Source: Nitrospira sp. (lineage in GTDB: Bacteria; Nitrospirota; Nitrospiria; Nitrospirales; Nitrospiraceae). From it: 64,000 nt of DNA. The first letter of the stretch is position 1. Every line of letters begins with the position of its first letter. Shown here piece after piece: positions 53,535 to 61,178 of this stretch. Location of the stretch: contig CP060501.1 of NCBI GenBank assembly GCA_024760545.1, positions 372,001 to 436,000 of the forward strand, read 5' to 3'. The position numbers were made by a program, and so were the translations under genes. The notes under the pieces were generated by a model. The model saw only the letters and a list, made by a program, of their open reading frames with translations, searched no databases and was not told the origin of the DNA.

Positions 53535-54499
53535 CAGACTCGCGCCTCCACTGCTGGCTGTGTCCCTTTGGCTTCACGTATAAAAAGATCTTCGAGCGAC
53601 GCCTTATGCGGGGTGAGCGAAACCAATTTGGCCTTGGCTGACCGAATGACATCGAGCGCCTGATCGACATCTTGCTGACTGGTCAATACGATCATGACTC
53701 GCTCTCCTTGCAGGACAATTTTAGCGGTCAGGGGTCTGATCCGTTCAAGCGCTTCCGGAAGCAGACGATCGATCACCGCTTCTACTTCATGAGTCGTGTT
53801 TCCCGCGACCAATTCCGACACATGCCCGCAGGCGACGAGCCGTCCCTTCATAATCATGGCGACCCGATCACAAAGTAACTCAGCATCATGGAGGATGTGC
53901 GAACTGAACATCACGGTCTTGCCGGACTCCTTGAGCCGCAGAATGAGATCGCGCACTTCCTTACGCCCGATCGGATCCAGGCCCGACATGGGCTCATCCA
54001 AGACGACCAGCTCTGGATCATTGATCAAGGCTTGCGCGATCCCCACCCGCTGGAGCATGCCCTTCGAAAACTTTCGTAATTGCAGATCGCGGGCATGTGT
54101 CATACCGACGAGCTCCAATAACTCGTCAATACGTTTTTCGAGCGCAGATCCCAACAGCCCAAACAGATGACCGTAGAATCGCAGGAATTCTCGACCCGTC
54201 AGATAATCATAAAAATACGGCGATTCAGGAAGGAACCCGACTTTGGCCTTGGCAACTGGATCGCCAACCGACCGTCCAAACAGTGTTGCAGTTCCCCCAC
54301 TCGGATAGATGAGCCCCATAAGCATCTTAATCGTCGTCGTCTTCCCAGCACCGTTTGGTCCGAGAAAGCCAAAGACTTCTCCTCGCTGGACCTCAAACGA
54401 CAATCCATCAACAGCCGTCACTCGTCGCCCCCAGAAGCCGACTTTGAAAATCTTATAAAGACGATCAATTTGAACGACCTTTTCGCTCCCCGCATCCAT
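53534..54499 (-). CDS. pilH: ABC transporter ATP-binding protein, PilH-like
   Basis: 321 residues. Walker A GPNGAGKTTTIKMLMG near 48-63, Q-loop GFLPESPYFYDYLTGREF, ABC signature LRKFSKGMLQRVGIAQAL, Walker B ELVVLDEPMSGLDP and the switch His in SSHILHDAE are all present. The C-terminal extension is about 80 residues of DUF4162-like type. It drives the ABC-2 permease next to it. The name PilH is proposed from position between pilG-like and pilI-like genes behind pilA. The gene starts with a GAGG ribosome site, 12 bases after the pilG-like stop. Confidence 0.8.
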   Translation of the reverse strand: MDAGSEKVVQIDRLYKIFKVGFWGRRVTAVDGLSFEVQRGEVFGFLGPNGAGKTTTIKMLMGLIYPSGGTATLFGRSVGDPVAKAKVGFLPESPYFYDYLTGREFLRFYGHLFGLLGSALEKRIDELLELVGMTHARDLQLRKFSKGMLQRVGIAQALINDPELVVLDEPMSGLDPIGRKEVRDLILRLKESGKTVMFSSHILHDAELLCDRVAMIMKGRLVACGHVSELVAGNTTHEVEAVIDRLLPEALERIRPLTAKIVLQGERVMIVLTSQQDVDQALDVIRSAKAKLVSLTPHKASLEDLFIREAKGTQPAVEARV

Positions 54500-54511
54500 A
54501 GAATCCTCAGG

Positions 54512-55447
54512 CTAGACGCCCCCCTTTAGATCCAAACGAAATACCTTTAATCGAGTAGGATGGGTGCTGCTTCTGACCTCTCCCGTCTGAGCATCGAATA
54601 GGTAAGACCCGCCAAACGGTTCATGAGGAACTCGATCGAGATACCCTTCGGAAACGAGATCCACGAGTACTCTTGGAAAAACCTGATGCTTGATGCGATA
54701 TTGTTCGATGGCCCGCTCGAGTATCCTCAGGTCACGCTCGATCATCACTTCTTTAGCTCGAGTCTCTAACTTCTCTCGTACGACGAGATCCGGGTTTTCT
54801 TTCCACAACGCTTCAAGAAATTGAAGGGCGACCTCAGGGTTCCCCGATTCTGCATGCATGCGTGTTGCCAACCCAGGAAGAAAGTCAGGAGCTCCTGGAG
54901 TGCGTGCGGCGCGCCCGATATACTCCGCTCCCGTTGTCGCGTCCCCAAGAGCGAAGTAATGATTGTAGCCAAGTAAAAATGGAAGATTCCATTCACCGGG
55001 ATTTTCGCGATGCCCTTTTTCAAGAAGACGATTGCTTAAATCGGGTCGGTTCGCATAGTTTGTGAGCGCAACACCGCCGACGTAGTAGGCATACGCATAT
55101 CGCGGGTCCAGCGTCGTGATTACGTCGAGAGCGTGATAAATCCATTCGTATTCGTTGTCGGTATTCTTTTTCTTGCCCCAGACTTGCAGTAGCCGCAGCC
55201 ACAGAAGATCAGCGCCGAGGTGATGATAGCCCAATAGAGCAGGTTTGAGATGTTCTCCCCGTGGCAACTGCGCCAACTCTTCTATTCTGACTGTCGTTCG
55301 GTCAATGCGACGATCCAAGATCTGTTGTAGAAGGACAATGGAAGCCAAGAGACCGGCTGTCACCAAAGTAACAGCAATCCGCAGGATATGACTGGAATGC
55401 TGGGTGACACTATGAATCGGTATCTCGAGAGAGGAGTATCCTGGCAT
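54512..55447 (-). CDS. pilG: PilG-like membrane protein with helical repeats
   Basis: 311 residues. One N-terminal transmembrane helix (about 22-44, ILRIAVTLVTAGLLASIVLLQ), then an all-helical TPR-like part: TLDPRYAYAYYVGGVALTNY, NPGEWNLPFLLGYNHYF and LATRMHAESGNPEVALQFLE. The C-terminal 35 residues, GGSYLFDAQTGEVRSSTHP, look like the end of a type II secretion pseudopilin (GspG). It would sit in the inner membrane facing the periplasm. Its place between pilA and the ABC genes matches pilG of Myxococcus-type pilus loci; sequence alone would only say membrane TPR protein. Start ATG 55447. Confidence 0.7.
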   Translation of the reverse strand: MPGYSSLEIPIHSVTQHSSHILRIAVTLVTAGLLASIVLLQQILDRRIDRTTVRIEELAQLPRGEHLKPALLGYHHLGADLLWLRLLQVWGKKKNTDNEYEWIYHALDVITTLDPRYAYAYYVGGVALTNYANRPDLSNRLLEKGHRENPGEWNLPFLLGYNHYFALGDATTGAEYIGRAARTPGAPDFLPGLATRMHAESGNPEVALQFLEALWKENPDLVVREKLETRAKEVMIERDLRILERAIEQYRIKHQVFPRVLVDLVSEGYLDRVPHEPFGGSYLFDAQTGEVRSSTHPTRLKVFRLDLKGGV

Positions 55448-55472
55448 GGATGATCTCGCCTAGACGTGAGAA

Positions 55473-55502
55473 GTCCCGCCGACTGTTTCCAGTCGGCGGG
55501 AC
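55473..55502 (-). terminator. strong hairpin after pilA
   Basis: Perfect 13-bp GC-rich stem: GTCCCGCCGACTG (55473-55485), loop TTTC, CAGTCGGCGGGAC (55490-55502). It begins 30 bases past the pilA stop on the minus strand, between pilA and the pilG-like gene. Following it on the minus strand is TTCTC rather than a T-run. Such a hairpin probably limits read-through so that pilin is made in excess over the downstream pilGHI genes, or stabilises the pilA mRNA. Confidence 0.7.
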
Positions 55503-55531
55503 GCTCATTCTACACAGAACCTACTAACCTC

Positions 55532-56158
55532 TTAGAACACACCGGGTACGCAGTCACCTGCACCGGTGCTATCAGCAGAGGCCCAGACGGAAAGGACAGG
55601 GTCACCATCCAGGTTGCTCGCTGCTGTCGCCCTGAATCCAGCGGCAGTCGGGCCGACATCCGTAGCACCAGTTTCCGCAGTAATCAAGGCCGCTGGGGCC
55701 GCAGTCGGTCCTAGACAAGAGGTGTGCGAAACTGCGTAGGTCCCCGTCGCGTACTGATAAAGGACGTTACCGGTAGCCTGAAATCCAAGATTAGCAAATG
55801 TGCCTAAAGACACACCGGCGCCGCCACCACCGACACACCATCCAGTAGCGGCTGCGGGAGTGGGAGTGAGCCATGCCGAGCCGGCCGCGTTCCAATTCTG
55901 CGGCTGCATCTTGGTACCGGCTGCGGGCGCCACTGCCGGCGCCAGAGCAACCGTCAAGAAGCACCCACGTTCACCTTGCCATGACACTTCGGACGTCTTA
56001 ATCGCACCAAGGTTCGTCTTCGCCTCCGACTGCCGAGACTTCATCTGATACTGCAGGAAGTTGGGGATGGCGATGGCCGCCAGGATCCCGATGATCGCCA
56101 CGACGATCATCAACTCAATGAGGGTGAAACCCTCTTGTTTACGGAGCGACTTAAACAT
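55532..56158 (-). CDS. pilA: type IV pilin PilA
   Basis: 208 residues from ATG 56158 with GGAGG upstream. A short basic leader (MFKSLRKQEG) is followed by the prepilin-peptidase site G/F and the pilin helix FTLIELMIVVAIIGILAAIA, with Glu5 of the mature protein present. NFLQYQMKSRQSEAKTNLGAI follows as in class IVa pilins. The globular part is rich in Ala, Gly and Thr and has four Cys for disulfides. It is the major pilin candidate. A sigma-54 promoter lies about 85 bases upstream of the start, and a strong hairpin follows the stop. The pilG/H/I-like genes are downstream; the pilB/T/C motor genes are not in the window. Confidence 0.93.
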   Translation of the reverse strand: MFKSLRKQEGFTLIELMIVVAIIGILAAIAIPNFLQYQMKSRQSEAKTNLGAIKTSEVSWQGERGCFLTVALAPAVAPAAGTKMQPQNWNAAGSAWLTPTPAAATGWCVGGGGAGVSLGTFANLGFQATGNVLYQYATGTYAVSHTSCLGPTAAPAALITAETGATDVGPTAAGFRATAASNLDGDPVLSVWASADSTGAGDCVPGVF

Positions 56159-56495
56159 CGTACTGCCTCCTTGTTGATGGTTCACTGACGGCCCGGTTCG
56201 TAACCTGCGGCGCTCATGTTGCCGCCTACCTGTGCCTATAGCAGGTTTGGTGCCGATCAATGACAAGGCCTAGCGTACCATTGATCCCTGATGACGCAAC
56301 AACTTACGAGAAATCAGCGCGCGGCAGGTCGGTAATAAGCCCCTTATCTTTCCGCAATCTGCTTCGGAGTGCCGAGAATTGGCACTTTATTGGGCTCGGG
56401 CCGGTACGGGATGTTTCGACGCCAATCCTGGTGCAGGAACTTCCTGAAGGCCGTCAGGAGAGCCGGAGGTATGGGGAAATAATCGTTGGAAGAGT
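56159..56495. other. 337-bp region upstream of pilA
   Basis: Between pilA and the TPR lipoprotein gene, both on the minus strand. It carries the pilA sigma-54 promoter (56239-56255). A dyad AGTGCCGAGAATTGGCACT at 56368-56386 lies about 110-130 bases past the TPR gene stop and about 120 bases upstream of the pilA -24 box, so it could be the TPR gene transcript end or an enhancer site for a PilR-like activator. A 79-codon plus-strand frame (56260-56499) has no support. Confidence 0.5.
56239..56255 (-). promoter_or_regulatory. sigma-54 promoter of pilA
   Basis: On the minus strand the sequence CGGCACCAAACCTGCTA has GGCAC at -24 and TGCT at -12, with the correct 12-base offset between GG and GC. 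Only the first T of TGGCAC and one T of TTGC differ from consensus. Predicted start is about 56229, giving a 5' leader of about 70 bases to ATG 56158. PilR-driven sigma-54 promoters in front of pilA are well known in proteobacteria. Confidence 0.7.
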
Positions 56496-58292
56496 TTAGG
56501 GCGTGGCTTGCTGAGTCTGAGTCTTCTCTGAAACGCGGCGTTTGGCCTGTTGAATTCTGTCTTCATATGCAGGATTGGCCATGCCCTGCTCGCGGAAGCG
56601 CTGGAGCAGCTTTTCGTTGGAGGGGTCGATTTCGAGCGAGTGGAGCCACGCTTCACGAGCATCAGCAGTTTTCTGCTGCTTCATATAGATTTCTCCTAGA
56701 TGCTCGTAGATAACGGGATCATCACCGACAAGACTCACAGCCCGCTTGATTTCCGTGAGGGCTTCGGCCAGCATGCCCGATTTGTAGAACGCCCATCCAA
56801 GACTGTCCACGTAGTACCCGTTTTCCGGCTTGAGCGCCACGGCCCGTTTCGTGAGGGATAGCGCCTGATCGATCTTGATGCCCCGTTCCGCGTAACTGTA
56901 ACCAAGATAGTTCAAGGCATCGGCGTGATGTGGATCGAGAGAAAGCGCGGTTTCCATGGCGCGTTCCACGTCATCAAACCGATTGAGTTTGTCGTACGCT
57001 GTTCCAAGGTTGAAATGCAGATCCGCGTTCTTCGGATTGTGCCGAATCCCCTCCTCGAAAGCCTGTGAAGCCTTGTCAAACTGCTCGCTCTGGAGATGGG
57101 CTAAGCCCAGCACGATGTGCGGTTCAGGCTGCTTCGGCATCAGCCGAACAGCTTCATTGAGATGTGTGACGGCTTCCGGAAACTGCTTGAGCCGGTAGAG
57201 GAGCACTCCCAAATGAATATGACTGTCGGCAAATCGCGGGTCCAGATGAATATTGTACCGATAGGTCTCCATAGCCTTGGGGAAGTCCTTCATCTCCTCG
57301 TACAAATATCCAAGATAATCTCTCACTTTAAGTTCAGCCGGTTTGGCCTTCAAAATGTCTGTTAATTGGCTGATCGCCTTCGCGAACTCTTTTTTCTCTC
57401 CATAGATGAGCGCCATGCGCAATTGTGCGTCGAGATCGCCGGGATTGTCCTCCAGCATCTTTTCCAATTCCGCGAGACCTGCGTCGTAGTCTTTCGTCGC
57501 GATATACAACTGGATCAAATGCTGACGAATATCTCTATTCCGAGGATTCACTTGAGAAAGATATCTTTTGAGGACCGCGACGGCTTTGCCCTTTTCTTGG
57601 CGTGATTCATAGACCGAAGCTTGAGCCAAATACGCCGGCTCGAAAGACGGGTTTACGGCGATGGCGCGCTCAAAGCTTGCCAAGGCTTGGTCGATATTTC
57701 CGGCTTCAACAGAAATGCGGCCCAAATAGTAGTACCCGACCGGCGAATCAGCCGTATAGTGCAAGCCTTTCTTCACAACTTGCTCGGCCTCGGCCAGTCG
57801 TTTTTGGTTCAATAAGATGAGCCCTTTAGGAAAGTAGGACTCTCCCCTTTCCGGAGCGCTCTCGATCGCCTTGTCCAATAACGCCAGCGCACGCTCGTGC
57901 TTGCCGGCGCTGGCAAGGATCCCGGCCATGTGCGTCAGCAATTGGGGATCTTGTCCGGTTCCTTGCCCGACTTCTTCTGCGTATTGCACCGCCTGAGTCA
58001 AATCGCCGAGGGCGAAATACAGCGCTGCCAATCGGGATTTGACTTCACGTGACTCGGGATCGGCCTTCAACGCTGCCTGATACTCCTTCAATGCAGTTTC
58101 GAAATCCTGGGCAAGTTCGGCTTGATGCCCCATCATGAAATGGAGCGTGGCATCAGACTCGGGGGTTGCCGGTGGAGGCTGTTGTACGGTGGCGATGGAT
58201 GACACAGGTGTTTTGTGTGGTTGAGGTGCTGTGGTGCTGCAAGCCACGAGAGCACAGGGCAGGAACAGGAAGAACCACCTCGCTGCCGCCAT
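56496..58292 (-). CDS. TPR-repeat lipoprotein
   Basis: 598 residues. From ATG 58292 the start MAAARWFFLFLPCALVAC is a lipoprotein signal with lipobox LVAC. The frame continues upstream to 58370 but those starts spoil the signal peptide. The rest is an array of about 14 tetratricopeptide repeats, e.g. AEDYEQALKE-like ALKEYQAALKADPESREV, ALASFERAIAVNPSFEPAYL, AITHLNEAVRLMP-like AVTHLNEAVRLMPKQPEPHI and ALNYLGYSYAERGIKIDQAL. It is probably outer-membrane-anchored and a scaffold for envelope complexes; relatives occur with polysaccharide export or pilus systems. The neighbour pilA makes a pilus-biogenesis role possible but unproven. It lies 126 bases downstream of dnaB on the same strand. Confidence 0.82.
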   Translation of the reverse strand: MAAARWFFLFLPCALVACSTTAPQPHKTPVSSIATVQQPPPATPESDATLHFMMGHQAELAQDFETALKEYQAALKADPESREVKSRLAALYFALGDLTQAVQYAEEVGQGTGQDPQLLTHMAGILASAGKHERALALLDKAIESAPERGESYFPKGLILLNQKRLAEAEQVVKKGLHYTADSPVGYYYLGRISVEAGNIDQALASFERAIAVNPSFEPAYLAQASVYESRQEKGKAVAVLKRYLSQVNPRNRDIRQHLIQLYIATKDYDAGLAELEKMLEDNPGDLDAQLRMALIYGEKKEFAKAISQLTDILKAKPAELKVRDYLGYLYEEMKDFPKAMETYRYNIHLDPRFADSHIHLGVLLYRLKQFPEAVTHLNEAVRLMPKQPEPHIVLGLAHLQSEQFDKASQAFEEGIRHNPKNADLHFNLGTAYDKLNRFDDVERAMETALSLDPHHADALNYLGYSYAERGIKIDQALSLTKRAVALKPENGYYVDSLGWAFYKSGMLAEALTEIKRAVSLVGDDPVIYEHLGEIYMKQQKTADAREAWLHSLEIDPSNEKLLQRFREQGMANPAYEDRIQQAKRRVSEKTQTQQATP

Positions 58293-58418
58293 AGGAAAAC
58301 AACCCTCGCTTGACACTCGAGTGTCTACCATCATCGGGATTCTCACCTCGCCCTTCTTCGGAATGAACACACAGGAGGCAGGAAGATTATACCGAGTGCT
58401 GGAACGATGCGCAAACCG

Positions 58419-59771
58419 CTATGCTTCGCGGAGGTCAAGGCTCTCGAATTTGGCAAATCGGTCCTGAAAGAACAATTCTTTCTTGCCGATGGGTCCGTTC
58501 CGATGCTTACTGACGATGATGTCGGCAATCCCTTTGCGTTCAGAATTCTGATCGTAGACATCCTCTCGGTAAATAAACATGACCACATCGGCATCCTGTT
58601 CGATGGCCCCGCTCTCCCGTAGATCGGCCAGCATGGGAATAGGCGGCTTGCGCGCCTCTACGGCACGGCTCAACTGGGAGAGTGCCACCACGGGCACATT
58701 GAGTTCCTTGGCCAGAGCCTTCAATGATCGGGAAATATCGGAGATCTCTTGCTGACGGGACTCGGAGTCACTTCGCCCTTGCATGAGCTGGAGATAATCC
58801 ACGATGAGAAGGTCGAGTCCCTTCTCCGCTTTGAGCCGGCGGGCTTTCCCGCGCATCTGCTGGACCGTGATACCGCCGGTGTCGTCGATGTAGATGGGCG
58901 CTTGTTCCAAGCGGCCGGCCGCCTCCGCCAATCGCCACCAATCTTCTTTTTGCAGCTTCCCCGTTCGTAGCGCGTGCGAATCGACCCGCGCTTCAGAACT
59001 CAGCATGCGGAGAACGATTTGCGGTTTGGACATCTCCAAGCTGAAGATGCCGACCACGGCATTGGCGTGAATCGCGGCATGAGTGGCAAATCCCAGTGCC
59101 AGGCTCGTTTTGCCCATACTCGGCCGCCCCGCCACGACCACGAGGTCCGAGGCTTGAAGCCCGGCCGTGATGTCGTCGAGGTCATAGTAGCCGGTCGGGA
59201 CTCCGGTGATGTGTTCTTTTCGTTTGGAGAGCTTGTCGATGACATCCAAACTCTCTTTGATGACCTGACTGATCGGACTGAACGACCGTTCTAATTTGCC
59301 TTGAGCAATGCTGAACACCGATCGCTCGGCAAAATCGAGCAGATCGTCGATGGCGGATGTTCCCTCGTAACCCCTGGTCAGCACCTCCGTCGATGTGCTG
59401 ATCAGGAGACGGGCCACGGCCTTGTCTCGGACGATCTTGCAGTGGTATCGAATGTTGGCTGAACTCGGAACGATCTGGACAAGTTCCGCCAGATAGGCGG
59501 CGCCCCCGATTGCTTCAAGTTCTCCTCGAGATTTTAGCCGTTCGGTCAGTGTGATTTGATCGATCACTTCGCCCGTGTCAGACAACTCCAGCATGGCTTG
59601 ATAGACTTTTTTGTGGGCCGTTCGATAGAAATCTTCGTCCACCAGCAGTTCCATGGCCTTCGGCATGGCGGTGTTATCCAGGAGGATGGCCCCCAGTACC
59701 GACTGCTCCGCTTCCAGGTTCTGCGGAGGAAGCTTGGGTTGAGAGAGATCGACGGCGCCGACCGATTTCAT
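58419..59771 (-). CDS. dnaB: replicative DNA helicase DnaB
   Basis: 450 residues. The N-terminal domain (LPPQNLEAEQSVLGAILLDN) and the RecA-like motor (Walker A GRPSMGKT at 215-222, Walker B DLLIVDYLQLM near 320, arginine-finger region) are complete. SRSLKALAKELNVPVVALSQLSR and LRESGAIEQDADVVMFIYRE are typical. Hexameric 5'-3' helicase at the replication fork. No intein is present. Its ATG overlaps the hisZ stop by 4 bases (ATGA), an unusual coupling of a replication gene to an amino-acid gene. Confidence 0.97.
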   Translation of the reverse strand: MKSVGAVDLSQPKLPPQNLEAEQSVLGAILLDNTAMPKAMELLVDEDFYRTAHKKVYQAMLELSDTGEVIDQITLTERLKSRGELEAIGGAAYLAELVQIVPSSANIRYHCKIVRDKAVARLLISTSTEVLTRGYEGTSAIDDLLDFAERSVFSIAQGKLERSFSPISQVIKESLDVIDKLSKRKEHITGVPTGYYDLDDITAGLQASDLVVVAGRPSMGKTSLALGFATHAAIHANAVVGIFSLEMSKPQIVLRMLSSEARVDSHALRTGKLQKEDWWRLAEAAGRLEQAPIYIDDTGGITVQQMRGKARRLKAEKGLDLLIVDYLQLMQGRSDSESRQQEISDISRSLKALAKELNVPVVALSQLSRAVEARKPPIPMLADLRESGAIEQDADVVMFIYREDVYDQNSERKGIADIIVSKHRNGPIGKKELFFQDRFAKFESLDLREA

Positions 59772-61156
59772 GACATACCCCTGTGGTTGGCGCGTAGGCT
59801 TGTGACGAGGTCCCCCATAGACATCGCTTGCTTATCGAGATCGGATGGGTCAGTCGGTCCACCGGTCGGCTGTCGGGTATTCCGTCGCAGCACAATGACA
59901 CGCCCAGGGCTGTCTGTGACGACCACAATAGTGGTATGGATGTCTGCTTCAAGGCCGGCTTTGGCTGCAATACCGATCACGCCTCGTCCCGATGCCGGAA
60001 CGGCTCGTTGGACGACGCGCACGCCTACCTCACGCAACTGTCTCGCCACAGAAACGAGTTCCTTCGACAACCCAAGCGGTGCGACGACAAGCACCTCGGA
60101 CTGCACCGGCGTTGTCGTGTCGGAAAGATTGAGTCCGCGGAAGAGTCGGTCGACGTTGAGCGCAAATCCGGTCGACGGGATGTCCCGACCGAACCGTCCG
60201 ATCAAGTGGTCATACCGCCCGCCGCCGCCTAGCTCGACTCCTATGCCGGGAGTAAATACGTCGAAGATGACACCATCATAATAGTCGAATCCTCTAAACT
60301 CTCCTAAGTCCAGCAGCACGACATCCTGAAACCCAGTCGCGCAGAGCAACTGATAGACTGCCTCCAATCGGTCCAAAGCTTGTAGCAGCGGTTTCTCACC
60401 CCTGGCCAATATTCGCCCTTTCGAAAGCACCTCAGCTTGGCCACAAAGCTCAGGAGTTTCTAGGATGGCGCGAGCTGCATTCTTGCCGACCCGCTCGTGC
60501 CAGAGAATCTCTGCAAGCCGGGGCAAATCTTTTCTGGCTGCGGCCTGCTCGGCCCGCTTCTGACCGTCCGGCGACAGGCCGGCGCGAACAAGAAGCCCCT
60601 TGAAAAAACCGACGTGCCCCAGTGAAACCTTGAACGAATGCAATCCAACCTTTCGTAGAGATTCGATCATCAGCATGATGATCTCACAATCGGCGGAGGG
60701 ATCATTAGCCCCGATCAGTTCGGCACCCACCTGAAAGATCTCTCGATCGCGACCGACGTGCTCAGGTTCATAACGAAAAACGGTCGCGCGATACGACAAG
60801 CGCAACGGCAAGTGAGCGCCCACCATGCCCATGGCTACAGTGCGGGCGATCTGCGCGGTCACGTCGGGCCGCAACAGCAGAATACGGCCGGTTGTTCGGT
60901 CAACGATCTTATAGCAGTTCTCCAACAGGGTGGGCTCAAGACCCGGGGCAAGTACGTCAAGATATTCGAACGTCGGCAGAATAATCTCATCATACCCATA
61001 ACGATTGAAGTACGTGAGCAACTCGGATTCCAAATGTCTGACGTGGCGTGCAGCTTCCGGAAGGATCGTGGCCATCCCGACCGGAACCAGAGAATGCTCG
61101 CGCAAAGAAGGAAACTGCCCCGAAGTAGGGTTGAACATCGGAGGAGCAGAGGACAT
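59768..61156 (-). CDS. hisZ: ATP phosphoribosyltransferase regulatory subunit HisZ
   Basis: 462 residues. It is a histidyl-tRNA-synthetase-like catalytic-core paralogue: LRPDVTAQIARTVAM (motif 2 region), SYRATVFRYEPEHVGRDREIFQVGAELIG and GRYDHLIGRFGRDIPSTGFAL match HisZ. HisZ lacks aminoacylation activity and activates the short form of HisG in the first step of histidine synthesis. The C-terminal 100 residues resemble an anticodon-binding-like domain (VLVVAPLGLSKELVSVARQL). A short HisG is predicted elsewhere in the genome. A true HisS is an alternative, but the arrangement of motif 2 and the missing HisS-specific motifs favour HisZ. It lies between serA and dnaB and overlaps dnaB by 4 bases. 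Confidence 0.85.
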   Translation of the reverse strand: MSSAPPMFNPTSGQFPSLREHSLVPVGMATILPEAARHVRHLESELLTYFNRYGYDEIILPTFEYLDVLAPGLEPTLLENCYKIVDRTTGRILLLRPDVTAQIARTVAMGMVGAHLPLRLSYRATVFRYEPEHVGRDREIFQVGAELIGANDPSADCEIIMLMIESLRKVGLHSFKVSLGHVGFFKGLLVRAGLSPDGQKRAEQAAARKDLPRLAEILWHERVGKNAARAILETPELCGQAEVLSKGRILARGEKPLLQALDRLEAVYQLLCATGFQDVVLLDLGEFRGFDYYDGVIFDVFTPGIGVELGGGGRYDHLIGRFGRDIPSTGFALNVDRLFRGLNLSDTTTPVQSEVLVVAPLGLSKELVSVARQLREVGVRVVQRAVPASGRGVIGIAAKAGLEADIHTTIVVVTDSPGRVIVLRRNTRQPTGGPTDPSDLDKQAMSMGDLVTSLRANHRGMS

Positions 61157-61178
61157 AGCAACCTGGTGGCGAGATTGA

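Noticed and set aside
56374-56396. TTGGCACTTTATTGGGC as a third sigma-54 box
   Set aside because: GG-to-GC spacing is one base too long and the -12 TTGC is missing.
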